From assembly GCF_963678635.1 (NCBI RefSeq), contig NC_087067.1, positions 19,667,018-19,731,017 of the forward strand: a DNA stretch of 64,000 nucleotides, given 5' to 3'. Within the stretch, counting starts at the first letter, position 1; every line of letters starts with the position of its first letter. The notes beneath the pieces were generated by a model that was given only the letters and a program-made list of their open reading frames with translations, was not told the DNA's origin and made no database searches. The position numbers and the translations under genes are program-made. Positions 11,816 through 24,190 of the stretch are shown here, piece by piece. This DNA is from Symsagittifera roscoffensis (taxonomy: Eukaryota; Xenacoelomorpha; Acoela; Convolutidae).

Positions 11816-12889
11816 AATAGACTTTCATATATTCATTTTCAGAAAAAAATCAAAGGGGACTCGAAAAGAACCAACTCTAATTGTACAACTTAAATTTTTT
11901 TATAATCAGCCTAAAACTTATGTTTTGCCAGTATTTAGTTTTGCAAAAACTATTCGAAACCAATTAATTGGCAGTCGGAGCATTCCAAGGCTTTGCCCTT
12001 ATACGACCAATGGTTTTAATTGCCTTATTTATGCCTCAATTTTTTGCCTCAAATTGTTTTGGAGCTAAAAATTACTAGCAAACTGCTTTAGCTAAAAATT
12101 ACTAGCTATAAATAAAAACCTAACAAACTTTGAGCTTTTTACTGACGAAAGCTCCATTGACGAAAAGCTTCTTTGCTAATGCATGTAAATTTACTTAAAT
12201 GCGAACTTAAATAGATTTTAAATTATAATGCAAAATAATCTATTGTCTTGCTATTATAATGAAAAGTATTGCATAAATTGTTTACATAATGTCGATTACA
12301 ATGGAAAGAATTTTAAACAAAATAGAAAAATTCAATGCAGAAGCGGATACGCAAAAGCGAAAAATTGAAATCTTTAACTTTGTCAAAAATGTGTATGATA
12401 AATTTATGAATATTAGGCGCTTCTGCATCACACTGTAAACGGTAACTCAAAGTGGTTCTAAATGGTAACTGAGAGGGGAAATGCGGAGGCTCGTAAATTT
12501 TAGATTTCAAGAAATTTCAAGATATATTGAACGTCAGTTTACCGTTATTGAGGTGAAATGGCTTGGCAAATTAAAGTTGTCTTTCAGAGGAGCTACGTTT
12601 CGAGAGCAAGAATTAAGAAAACTTTCAGAAAGAAAACAATTTTTCACGTAGGTAAACGGTTTGAACAAAATGCCTCAAAATGTGAAACGATTTCAGTTTT
12701 CTGTGACAATCACAACAAAAATATTCTATTTCTTTCGTTCTTCGAGAAAAGCAGTTTTACTTTTTTTAGTTGGAGTTCTTTTTTTTCGTCTAATATGTCT
12801 TAGCTCCTTAGAACTTAAATTTTTGCCTTTGTAATATTAAACCGTTTTAAATGTTTTTTGAGACTAATTAACCGAACCAGACAAAATAA
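11816..12889. other. AT-rich intron, no gene seen
   Basis: No exon-like frame with splice sites, no clear repeat boundaries. Short frames near 12313-12510 and 12558-12803 show no family resemblance and are not supported as genes. A short run of the TAATGGATTATAAT-type words is at 12220-12300. Confidence 0.5.
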
Positions 12890-13020
12890 ATCGAATTCAT
12901 AGAGTAGCTTTGGATCAATACACCGTCTGTACTATGTCACGCTAACCTGTTTGCGGCAGCAGTACAATATTTCCGGTCCTAGTCTTACTCTTAGCTTTTC
13001 TAGTAGCAGATATTAGAAAA
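12890..13020 (-). repeat. Old LTR fragment related to the 18.9-kb element
   Basis: Read on the minus strand, this stretch follows the LTR of the giant element: 'acaccgtctg' (12921-12930), 'gtcacgct' (12937-12944), and 'ggtcctagtcttactctta' match LTR positions 17980-17900 in order and near the expected spacing. Divergence is high, so it is an older or different subfamily copy in the reverse orientation within the same intron. Confidence 0.5.
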
Positions 13021-13247
13021 GCTTTCAAAAACCGCTAATTTTGACAAAGTATTCTATAGAAATTGATAAAATTGATTATTTCTTGTCTTTTGTCTCGTTT
13101 TTTTTTTGTTTTGATAAATAAACATTCGCGCTGACTATTCGATTGTTTTTCCCAAGAGTTAGTTCAATCTTTTATACCCGTTTTCAAGAGTGAATCTAGG
13201 TTTTTCTGGGATCTTCGTATCAATTCCGGAGCGGAATCAGTTAAATA

Positions 13248-14605
13248 AAACAAGACTGCCCGTATCAAGGAGAGGCCTTGAATGTTACGACTCCCTTTTA
13301 AGGTCTATCGAGCAGTAATAACATGAAAAATTATAAGTAAAAAAGTAAAATATTTATTTTTTTATTTGAGATTTTTGCGGAAATTATCCCCCACACGCCG
13401 TAAAAAGTAGAAAGTGATAAATTTAGCTACTATTACCAAATCAATTATGGCAAATCAGCTTCCTTCAACCAATTTGGAACAATTTCTATGACGGATTAAA
13501 TCTCCGCTTACGCGTTAATAGCGCGAAAAACATCGCGCTTTAATTGTCCCAAGTTGGCCAAAATGGCAATCTTTAAACCCCCCATAACTTTCTGAAAAAC
13601 GATCACAGATAAAATATTGTTTCAAATTTGAGCTCAGGACAACAATAATATGGCTAGTTAAAAAGCCGAAGTTGTCTGAAGAAAAAACCAGCCCGAGCAC
13701 AAATATTCCGTTACGAAAGTCGGAACAAAAAAACGTCGAGTTTTGAAGCAATCAGGCTGCAGCAAACTTCCGTTTTTAAATTTAAAGCTATATTGCTATT
13801 TACTGATTTTATTTATAGGAGTGGCAATATTTAGTAGATGCCAAACGGAGGGCGATTGTTGAGTAGAACCCTGTTCTCGAGGGGGAAAAACTGAAAACTG
13901 AAAAATGAAGGCGTTTTTAGGCAGTTTTTGGAAGGCTTTCACCAAAAAAATTACGTATAGTTTACATTGCATCACTTTTTTGTTTTATCGGCTTATCTAT
14001 TCAAAGTACGCAGTATTAGGTGGTTTCTTTTTGAGACCAAAAAATTTTATTTGGATAACACTGAGAAAAATAACCTTGAGTTTAAATTTGTTTACTTTTT
14101 GTTCCGACTTTCGTAACAAAAGTAATGGAATGTTTGTGCTCGGTTTGTGCTCGGAATGTTTGTGCTCGGAATTTTTAACTTGCCCTTTTTGACAGATTTT
14201 TCTATATCATTCGAAAGCTATGGCTGTCGCAAGCTTAATTTAAAAAAATATTTTACCTGTGATTAATTTTCGTAAAATTATGGTGGTTCAGAGATTGCCA
14301 TTTTGGCTAATTTGGGACAATTAACGCGCGATATATTTTTTTGCTATTAACACACAAACTGAGATTGAATACGTCCTAGAAATCGTTTCAAATTGGTTGA
14401 AAGAAGCTTATATGCCATAATTGATTTGTTAATAGGAGCGAAATTTATCCCTTTGTACTTTATATGGCGTATTCACAAAAAATATCAAATTCAAAAAATT
14501 TAAACTTTTATATTACAATTAATTTTTCATGTTATTACCGCTCCATAGACCTTAAAAGGCAGTTGGAAAATTCAGGGCTTCACCTTGATACGAGCAGTCT
14601 TGTTT
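13248..14605. mobile_element. Long-TIR element, family A
   Basis: About 500 bp at each end are diverged inverted copies of each other: AAACAAGACTGC (13248-13259) mirrors GCAGTCTTGTTT (14594-14605), and internal landmarks such as 'ccaatttggaac', 'ttgtcccaagttgg' and 'gcacaaatattcc' reappear reversed at 14380, 14315 and 14150. The centre (13770-14090) is unique and encodes nothing recognisable. Fragments of the family are at 785-1270, 61487-61570 and 63360-63690. It is a foldback or MITE-like non-autonomous element. Confidence 0.65.
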
Positions 14606-15705
14606 GCTGTTACGTACGCTAAAAATTTGAAATAAATGGCTTCCTTACTGTTATGATTATCTTTTTTCAGAATCTATCTGGGCACAGGTTTCGACTTTTG
14701 CATAGAATTGAGTAAATGACAGAAAAGGTGGTCAATTCTAGATATTGAAATCAAAATGCATTAGTATGGTAGTAGAAACCAACGAAACAAAATTTTCACT
14801 GTCCAATCAACTTCGTTGCACCCAATTAGCAGAAAACCATAAGACAAATATACTTCACGTTTTACGCATATGATTATTCACACAAAGTTATTCACATTTT
14901 GCAATGGAAGAGATATTTTTTCGATTACTTATAGTGTATTTTTTTGGTTCCCTCCTTGGTTTGTGAATCAACCGGATTAGTTCAGTGAGATTCATTTCAG
15001 TGAGCTAAGTTTATAATTATAGTCACCTTGTGTACAATGCTGATTTAAATTAACCGGACCTAACTAGCTAAAATTGAAATTGAAAACGCGTTTTTCTCAA
15101 ATTGGGTTGAGCTTAGGTGAAAACTTATGATGACGAAAATGGCTTAAAATTTTAGAAGAATTATTATGGTGTAATTTGTTTTGCGAATATCGTGTCGAAA
15201 ATTTTACCACAAAAATGAGTCATTTTGGCTTTTCTTAGTTAATCAAGAATTACGCCAAAAATACCCAGTCGATCATAGACATAATCATACCAAAGTTAAC
15301 CCCTTACATAGCCCAAAAAACTTTAACAACTTTAACACGGGCTTGAAAAAACATTAATCATAGTAACCCGATCTTGATTTAGTCAGCTAAGTTTATAAAT
15401 CATAGGAACACTTTCATACAAATCGCATTTCATGGGAGAGACAAATTTACTCTTTTTTGCGTAAATTAGACGAATCAACTGTAAAGTTTCCCCAATAGAT
15501 AACAAATTCAATTATCGAAACATAACTACAATGTCTTAATTATCTTCACATATCCAAAGTTGATATAACATAAAAAAACTAAGTAGCCATTTAAAACAGA
15601 AAATGCAATAGACATTTCAAAATAATTTTTTTATTTGCGCGTTTGTATGGAACGCATATTTTATTCAGAATTGAATTTCAAAATTAAAACATTTTTGCGG
15701 CACAT
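14606..15705. repeat. Intron segment with dispersed family D
   Basis: About 15080-15265 resembles 40160-40340 in order (tctcaaattgggt, then attttacc.caaaaatg.gtca, then ttaatcaaga.ttacgc). The rest is AT-rich and shows no gene. Confidence 0.45.
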
Positions 15706-16848
15706 CATCCCGGGTTGACGTCCATAGAAGAAAAATGCTTATCATACAGTTTCATATATGAAATCTTTGGAACAAATGCTTGCCATACAAAATTCATATA
15801 AAATTAAAAAGGTGTTTTAAAAAATTTTAACGAATATTTTTGGTTTGCCTCTTTTGAAGCTTTCTGGTTGTAAAAAGTTCATTTAAAATTGTCGATAAAA
15901 AGTTGCGTATCATACAATTTTCATGTATAAAAATTATAAGGTAGTCCCTTTTTCATAGAAAACATAGAATTTTCAAAAAAAAATCACCAAAAAAAGTGTC
16001 TGGGTAACGTTAAACAGATTTAAATAATTGTATCTAAGTTAGAAGACATTTTGACAATCAAAAACAGTATTTTAATTTTGGTCGGAAAAAATTTTTGTCA
16101 TATAGTTTTCATTAATGAAAATTGTATGATATGCATTTTTCTATAAACAAAAACAAAAATTTGAGGTAAAAAGTTTTCCATCCCTTTTTTGGTGCTAAAA
16201 TATAAGTTATTCGAAAAAAATTTGCATGCAAAATTTGACTTTTTGTGTTTATAACGTAGTCCAGGATGACTTTTCTCCCAAAAAATCTAAAAGTTACAAA
16301 AAAATTTTTTTTTTGTAAACACGATTATTAATTTTTTGTTTCATTTGCTAAGATAAAACTAAATTTGTGAAAATTTATCAAGCCATATACAAAAAGTTAC
16401 TTTTTTGGTATATACTTCCATGTGAAAATGTTAAAATTATCTTTCATGGCTTTAAATCACTAAATGCAGTTTATCTGCATGGTAACTCCCAGTAACTAGG
16501 TTTTCTTATGACAAAAATTCCTTGGTTAGTGTTTCGGTTGAAACACAAATTTTCGAAACAAAAATTTTTTGGATTTTCATTTATGGAAAAAAAAGTTTGT
16601 CATACAGTTTCATTAAAAAAAACTTGTCATGCTGTTTTCATACTATCTTGTGGATAAAAAGATTGCTGCAAAAGCTCAAATTTTAATTGCAGAGTATGGA
16701 AAAAATGCTTGTTATAAAATTTCATTGTCTGCAAAAAATGCCTATTTTGCTATTTTCATACACTTACTTTTGCTCTATGAAAGAGTATGATTAGCTTTTT
16801 TTTCATTAATGAAAATTGTATGATAAGTATTTTTGTCAACCCGGGATG
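15706..16848. mobile_element. Foldback element family B, copy 2
   Basis: Perfect 14-bp terminal inverted repeats CATCCCGGGTTGAC (15706-15719) and GTCAACCCGGGATG (16835-16848). The 1.1-kb interior has about ten copies of a motif near TGCTTATCATACAATTTTCAT in both orientations. There is no open transposase frame. The family is shared with 10981-11815. Confidence 0.72.
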
Positions 16849-17617
16849 TAGAGGTGAAGTTGTACGAATGATTAAATGAGGCTATCAAAAAGATTCATTT
16901 TAAAGTTTTTATGAGTCACTGTAATTTCATCATTTGTTGTTTATTGCAAACCATCAAATAGCGCAATGCATAGGTTCTTTATATTGCCAAAACATTTTTG
17001 TGGGAACAAAAATTTTTGATAACAAGTGAGTTTGGGGTGTTTGGATTAACATGGTTCAATTTAGCATGCGATAATTAGTTTATCTGAGTGTGCATTCAAA
17101 TGAAAACGAAATAAGCCTATAATTCAAGTAGTTTCCCAAATTTTCAAAAGTAGTTTCTTTGGGGAAAAAGTTTTCTTTTCGCTTTATTAAGTATTCAGTT
17201 AAGTGCAAGCTGATCAAAATAGCAAACTTGAGTAAACAAAACTTGAAATAGCGAGTCTTTAAACTAAATTTTTTAACATGGGAATGCTAATCGGCACACA
17301 GGCTTATCGGCCGATCACCCATTGACTTTATTTCATTTGTTTTATTTGATCTGGTAGCAAAAGTTATGTTGCAATGCTTTGTGCCTTTTGCCATCATAGT
17401 TTAATTATTCTTTGTTTATTTCTTGTCTGGTTCTTCTATAAACTCATTTTGTAAAAAAAAATTAGTTCTTGAAAACTTGCTTGCTTTGTAATTAATTGAA
17501 GATGTTTTTGAAACCAAACTTGTTAATTCGTTCTTTCTGTTTGTGTCCCAATTTATTACGAGAAGAGTTATCAGAATTACTTAAGAATTTACTTCAATTT
17601 TTCCACCTCCATCCGCT
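16849..17617. other. AT-rich intron, nothing recognised
   Basis: No exon, repeat boundary or RNA gene is seen between the foldback element and the target-site duplication of the LTR element. Confidence 0.5.
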
Positions 17618-17621
17618 GTGA

Positions 17622-18030
17622 TGGAACCTGATCTAAACTACGTTTTATTATTGGATAAATTAGATATTTTACCACTGTAAAATATTTAAAATTAACCAAT
17701 CGTAATCCATCTAATTAACAACCCACTTATTTGTAAGTGCAGAAATTACTTGTAATTTCAGCACCAGAGAGATTTGAATTTAACTTAGAAATTAGTTACC
17801 CTTCCAAGAGAACTTCAGCAGTTGCAATAAGCCAGTATACTCTAGATCTATTGAGCCTAGCAGAGACTAGTTAAACACCCTGAGACTAGTAGATATAAGA
17901 GTAAGATTAGGATCGGTATTAGACTAAGAAGTTGCACGAATCTATCCGGCCGAAAATAAGAAAGCGTGACGAGCAGACGGTGTACCCTATCCGAAATTAC
18001 TCTACGAGTTAACCTCAAGGACCTAACTCA
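17622..18030 (+). repeat. 5' LTR
   Basis: The alignable core is 402 bp (17629-18030), starting TGATCTAAAC and ending CCTAACTCA. Twelve differences from the 3' LTR are counted by eye, about 97% identity. The outermost bases TGGAACC differ from the 3' copy (TGTAAAAAACC), but placing the edge at 17622 creates the matching GTGA target duplication. Confidence 0.92.
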
Positions 18031-18032
18031 TC

Positions 18033-18050
18033 TGGTGCGACCATAAGTCT
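18033..18050 (+). promoter_or_regulatory. Candidate primer binding site
   Basis: TGGTGCGACCATAAGTCT starts two bases after the 5' LTR, where reverse transcription is primed. The leading TGG complements the CCA end of a tRNA. I cannot assign the tRNA from sequence alone. Confidence 0.6.
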
Positions 18051-19247
18051 CGAATAAGACCTTAATAGCTTAGAATTAACCAAATATAGATTAGAAAATA
18101 GACAAAACATTTTCAAAATGTTACACGATAATAACTTAATTGAAATGTCTCTACGACTCAATTGATCAGAGCCGCTATTCCGCACAATACGAGAACTACC
18201 CGGTATTGGAAGAAGACCTCGGACAAGAGACGACATACGACTATGTAGAAACTTACCATTTAGTTTTATGGTTGTAAGGCAAAAGCTCACACAAATTTTT
18301 ATATTTAGAATCCTTATTAGAAATGAATTTAGATTTTCATTTGCAAACATAAATTTTTTGAAGTAAAGCTTCAATAATTATTTCAGGCGCTAAACAAATT
18401 TACTAATGTACAATAACGATTGATAAAAAGATCTCAAATCGTTCCCTCAAATTCTGCAGTGTTATATAAAACATATTTGAAAAATATTTATTGAAAATAA
18501 AAATAAAATTATTAGCATGACAATGAATTGTTATTAATTATAAATCATTCTGTTGTTCCAGCTTCATCACCTAAACATAACAGTAATCATAAGCCAAATA
18601 ACATCATTAAAAACTAAATCTTTTTATAAATAAATTTAAACCATTTTAAACTTCAATTTACTTAATTTTAAACTAGATCATCAAGGCTTTCATTGGATCT
18701 AAATAAATTTTCTATCTCATTAATTTTAAATTCTGATCATCAAGGCTTATCCTTGGATCAAAAAAAAACAATTTTGTTCTCCCCAACCCAATTATCAAAT
18801 GTCTAACGACCTCAAACGTCGATTCACTACCCAACCTTTTCAAAAGACCCAGGACTAATGGAATTTTTTAATAACACTAACCATTCAAATTAAGCTAAAC
18901 AGTGAAGAATTTCGGTTATTCAACCTTCACTTGAACCCTCCTCTTACCAGACCCAGGATAGATCTTAGACTTAGTAAGTTTAAAATAGTATCTAACGAAC
19001 TACTTGCGTTCTAATTATACCTGAACCTTGTGGATCGATTTACTATTCTCCAACCCTTGAACACAATCACTACCCCTAAGTAAGATTAAGTAAGTTAACA
19101 CCTTAACTTAGACTAGCCACGAGAAAGTAAAAAATCATTCTCCGGAATTGATTACTTTTCTCTCCAACCCTGAACAAAAAGACCCAGGTTAAGCTAACCA
19201 AAAAATCGTAAGGACTAACAGTCTAGGAAAATAAAAATCACTAATAA
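18051..19247 (+). other. Retroelement 5' leader, noncoding
   Basis: About 1.2 kb without a supported gene. It contains small direct repeats: 'gatcatcaaggctt' twice (about 18677 and 18736) and 'gacccagg' three times (about 18847, 18952, 19179). Composition turns A/C-rich here. Packaging or splice-donor signals would be expected in such a leader but none can be proven. Confidence 0.5.
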
Positions 19248-19736
19248 CTTCTAGCATCCCTCATCCTAAACCTTGTGTCATTCAACAATTTAGGAAATAT
19301 ACAAACAATCGTTTTACACAATTGTGAAATAGACAACCAAAAATACGATCTTGTCATAACCACACATACACAAACAGTTGGATACATTCGAACTAAACGA
19401 CAAACAATAAAAAGAAAAATTATAAGCAAACAAAGACAAATAACCCGAAAAAGATTTTCGAAAAATAGAAACGCATTCTCCGAATCAGAAGCCAGTAGTT
19501 TAAACGAACTGTACAAAGTAAAGGAATCAATAAATAAAAATTGCCCCATCCATGATCAATTATATTTTTCCGATTCAGAAACAACTTCAAACTCATCAAA
19601 AAGAGGAAAAAGAAGAATAAAAAAGCAATATAAACACAAACCAGTACACCTATATAATTGGAATCAACCAATTAGGCATATTGATAATTATATATTAACA
19701 GTCATTAAACGAAAAAATGAGCCACACTCAAAGTGA
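19248..19736 (+). CDS. Basic ORF upstream of gag, no ATG
   Basis: An uninterrupted frame of about 160 codons opens at 19248 after a stop and contains no methionine codon, so it would need splicing (a CTAG acceptor at 19251-19254 is possible), a non-AUG start, or has lost its start. The product is strongly basic with clusters such as KRQTIKRKI, RKRFSKNR and KRGKRRIKKQYKHK, resembling nuclear-localisation or RNA-binding segments. It overlaps the gag start by 20 bp in another frame. That it stays open while most other frames of the element are broken is notable. No family is recognised; a regulatory role like that of small basic proteins of complex retroviruses is speculation. Confidence 0.45.
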   Translation, partial: LLASLILNLVSFNNLGNIQTIVLHNCEIDNQKYDLVITTHTQTVGYIRTKRQTIKRKIISKQRQITRKRFSKNRNAFSESEASSLNELYKVKESINKNCPIHDQLYFSDSETTSNSSKRGKRRIKKQYKHKPVHLYNWNQPIRHIDNYILTVIKRKNEPHSK

Positions 19737-22700
19737 CGAAAGTCCAGATGAAGAAGCAGTTTTTCCCTTTCTTATAGATTCACTCAATGATAGAGGACAA
19801 ACACAATTTTGTAAAAACTTACTCGGAAATTTGTTTGAACCAGGAATCAGTCCATGCAAAGCAGAATTCTCGGATGTAAAAATCAAAAGACAAATTATAG
19901 AGCATTATTTGAAAGACTTATGTAACCTAACACAACAATACGGAATCTACACTATAGAATTCAGCACACCGCGAACAGCTCATAACAAATGTGTAATCCA
20001 AACAGACGATATTGATTTAGAATTTTCAAAAATATTCATAGAATATCTCAGAAGCATACAATATCATAATTCACAAAGAGCAAACTCAATATTCACTAAC
20101 GAAGTTTTTGCAATAATATATAGTTATATAATTATATTAGAAAAAACAGAAGTTCAAAGCACGTCACCAACCCAAAAACCAAACATACAAAAGTAAGAAA
20201 GGAAATCACAGTTTAATTAACATTTTTACATATAATCCGCGAAAATTTCACCAAAAATGATGTCTCACAAAACACTAAACAGGATTTAAAAAAAATTTTA
20301 GCATGGTTGATAATAGATTGTTTTTCCCACAACCTAGATTTAATTTCACAAGCAAGAAAAAGTTTTAGCCCCCAAAGAACCAATGACGACACTGTCATTG
20401 CAGAACAATCAGATTACGTTTGGGACCCTGATCCAGCAGTTTGGTCTCATCCAGCAACTATAAATATTCCACAAGATATCTCGAGTCAAGCAATAAGTAC
20501 AATAGCTTTTCACAGAGATTATAAAAAGTAATACCATTAACGATTGACGCAACACCATTAAATTATAATACAATTTTACCTGATATACGAAATAACGGCT
20601 TAAATTCAACAGTCATACATAATGAAAATCTCAATGGAACCAGAAATCTTACACAGCAAGACATTCAAACACCATCACACTTCATAAAAGAAGAAATCGT
20701 CCAAACAACAGTAACAACTACACAACAAAGTATTTCACCAATACACCCAAATCTGACAACACCAAAAAATACAACTACATCACTAACACAGGTAACCTTA
20801 CAATCGACCGTTAAACCTTCGGTTGCTCCAAAATATTCTTGGACTATCAGACGTACAGACCAATGACAAAATCGTCAAAAACACGAAAAACGTTCACAAA
20901 AACACTTTTGCAGAACACAATTTTAATTATGCACACCAACCAAAAACAAATCAACCCCCCCGAAAAAATACATAAAAATTAAATCACGTATGTTCTCATT
21001 ATTGGAATCTCCCAAATACATCGACCAATTCAGTAAATTTTCCAGATAATCCACACCCTCCACAGGATTAGGGTGAAAATTACCCATTTTTTCAACAAAA
21101 TAAAAATAAACAACATACACTATATAACACAAACTATTTATCATCTGTTGATGATGATTATCATCAACCAGATATTTTTGCACCATATGCTCAAGAATAT
21201 CGCACACAGAGACCGCGACAATCTCAACCATCTCAAAATACAAAACCCATTTAACACACAATCTTTTCAATCAATACAATCACAAAACCCAATGTCAATG
21301 CATTCTTATCAACCAACCCAAATGCAAAATGAAATACCGCTTCCATATTACCTTCAGCAACATGAAATAACAAAAAATCAACTTTCAAACTTTTCACAAA
21401 TGCCAAATGCCACAGAATCACTACAGATGACTATGAATCCATACCTCATGGGTGGATCGTCAATAACATCAAATAAACCACTAATGGTATTCACAGGAAC
21501 AGACCCTGAATTTTCTGTAGAAGATAATTTAAATGCAGTAACAGCAAATTTAATTTCAAATATCGGACCCGAACCAATTAATACACCACTCCATCAAAAT
21601 TGGATACATAGACGCACAGCGTTAATACAAACAACATTAGATGGCGCAGCTCAAAAATTCTTTTCAGTACTACCCATAGAAATAAAATCAGAATGGAAAA
21701 GATTTACACAAGAATTTTCAAAAATGTTTGATTCTGTAAGAAACAAACAACATCAAAGAGTTTTATGCAACGAAATACGCAGATTACCAAACAAAACAAT
21801 TAAACAATTAGCAGTTCGAATCGAAACACTAGTTCGAAAAGCATATTCACTCAATACACATGACTACAAAATCACAAAAAAGACAGAAATTTTAATGATG
21901 ACCTCAACACCTCAATTAAGGAAAATAGCTATAAAAAAGAGAACATCTCATCCTTCCTCAATTCGAGAACCAGATTTAGATTTCAGAAAATTAGTAGATA
22001 AACTAGAACAAGCAGAAATCACAATAAAACTCGAAGAAACAGAAAATCTAAAACTACAATATGTTAAGCGGATTGAAACAAATACTACACATATAAATAA
22101 CATACAAGAATCAGACATAGACCTGATTGAAAAAATTACTGAAATACTAATTATCTACGAACGAAATCCAAACTTTCAAAAAATGGTGTAATTACTGCCG
22201 ACGATACGGACACAGTATCGCCGAATATAGACAAAAACAACAAGACAATCAGAATAAACCTCAAAAGCACAAAGAACCAAATAAATCATTCTATCGATAC
22301 ATGAAAAAAGATCAAATCCTACCAAACAAAAATATATATAGTAATAATAGTTCAGGAAAACCACTTCCAAGTAAATCAAATTACTCAAGAAATCAATCAC
22401 CACATAACTCCAGTTATAGAGGTAGATCGCCCGAACGAAGAAATTCACGAAATTTCTCACAAAATAGATATAGCCGATCGAATAGCCAAAATAACCAAAA
22501 TAACTATTCCCGATCGAATTTAAACACAACAGAATATGTTTCTGCATCCAGTTCCCATTCAAACCCAAGGAATAGACACTATTCCAATAATAGATCACGA
22601 AACTCATCATACGACAGAAATAGAAACTATTCACACAGTAGCAATAGAAATTATTCTAACAATCGAAATCAGAACTATCCAAACAACAGATCAAAGAATA

Positions 22701-22820
22701 ATTCATATAATAGATCGAATTATCACAGATCAAATGATAACTATCAAAACAGATCACGAAATGAATCACAAAATCGAAACTCAAGTTACAATAATAGATA
22801 CAGAAATTATTCCCAGTAAC
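19717..22820 (+). pseudogene. gag: gag (broken)
   Basis: The first good ATG of the element (19717, context aaaaaATG) opens a 159-codon acidic amino-terminal frame. Frame changes follow near 20200, 20530, 20880 and 21250. The capsid-like part is open at about 21260-22190 and has a helical, Gln/Asn/Lys-rich sequence with the arrangement seen in retroelement capsids. A one-base insertion in an A-run near 22180 shifts the frame into a zinc knuckle at 22187-22232 of form CX2CX4HX4Y: the last cysteine is replaced by tyrosine. The tail (22301-22819) is a basic Asn/Arg/Ser/Tyr-rich nucleic-acid-binding region with RNYS-like repeats. Gag would form the particle and bind RNA. The first 480 bp might instead be a separate gene. 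Confidence 0.75.
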
Positions 22821-24190
22821 CACATAGGAATAATAACCGTTATCCCGATTCTAAACATCGATACAGAAGTAACACACCAAAACATCAAAGACACATTAAT
22901 CAAGTGCAAACAAATGAAGAAACAACTTCAAACCCCCCAGGTATTGATGACACAAGAAGTAATGAATTACAACTTAATCACATTAATTGTGAATCATCGG
23001 ATACTTAAAGTGATACAGATAATACCATCTCTGTAAATATGATAACAGTCAAAAACAAATATGAACCTATCATATACGAACAACTTTTTACTTCACATAT
23101 ATATGAAAATCAATTGGACCTTCTTCATAATTACTACATTGCACTATAAATAATAATACACAAACTACACAAGAAGTAAACGAAATTAACACGGTAATCA
23201 AAACCCGATGAAAAAAATGAAACACAATGCTCAAACACCAAACATATTCATCAAAATATACAAAAAGAACAACCAAGAGTAAAAATTTGGACAATTCCAT
23301 TTCTCTTAGAGAGTCCAAGAAACAAAGAATTTCAACCACCAGATCTTGAAATTGATTTTTTAATTCACTCAGGAGCAGAATTAAGTATATTTAATATTCC
23401 CACATGGAATGAAATTAAAACATTGCATACAAATTTAACACCTCTTGAAACCTCTAGTAAATCAGCAACAGCACAAGGATCAACATTAGTAAATTATGGA
23501 AAAATATAATTATTCCTTGTTCCCACAACAACAACGGAACAAAACAAGATTTTGAACAAGCCATTTAAACAAATATTTCATATTACTGATATTAAGCAAA
23601 ATATTTTTGGCATACCATTCATAACTAAATATATACCAACAATCAACATCTTAAATAGTAAGATACATATCAAAGATAAATATACAAAAACAAAAAATAC
23701 AGCCTTAAAATTCTTCCAAAGATTAAACAAACAACCACCGTTTTTCTCAAAATGTATTCTATTTATAATCAAGAACGGAAACACCTGAAACCACTATCAG
23801 GAAATATATATAATTGTTCAATAAAACAAAATCATCAGTATAACAAAAATCAAAATAAACAACAACTTTCATGTCAGATTTCGAATTTAAACCTAATCAC
23901 AAAATTTTCAAAATTACAATCTCATCCATAAAATACTCAAAAGTACGAATTCCGATAATATTTCATTACATGTGTATAACAATACACCATATCAAATAAC
24001 ATTACCTTTAGCACTTGTGGGATATTGTGAAACAAATGCTACAATTTTACCTATAAATGAAGAAGCCTACCGAGTTAATAATATACTCCAATTATTAGTT
24101 ATTTGCCAATCAACAATTCTTGACGAAGAGTTATCCATAAATAATATAATACGTAATGAAAAAAGAAACAGATTATTTCACAAAAACACC
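22821..24190 (+). pseudogene. pol: pol, protease region (broken)
   Basis: The gag frame continues through in-frame TAA codons into a retropepsin-like segment at about 23280-23520. The expected catalytic DSGAE appears as HSGAELSIF (histidine codon at 23366-23368), so the active aspartate is lost, and an in-frame TAA follows near 23507. The stretch 23552-24190 has further frame changes and corresponds to the poorly conserved linker before RT. Function in an intact relative would be cleavage of the Gag and Pol polyproteins. Confidence 0.62.
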
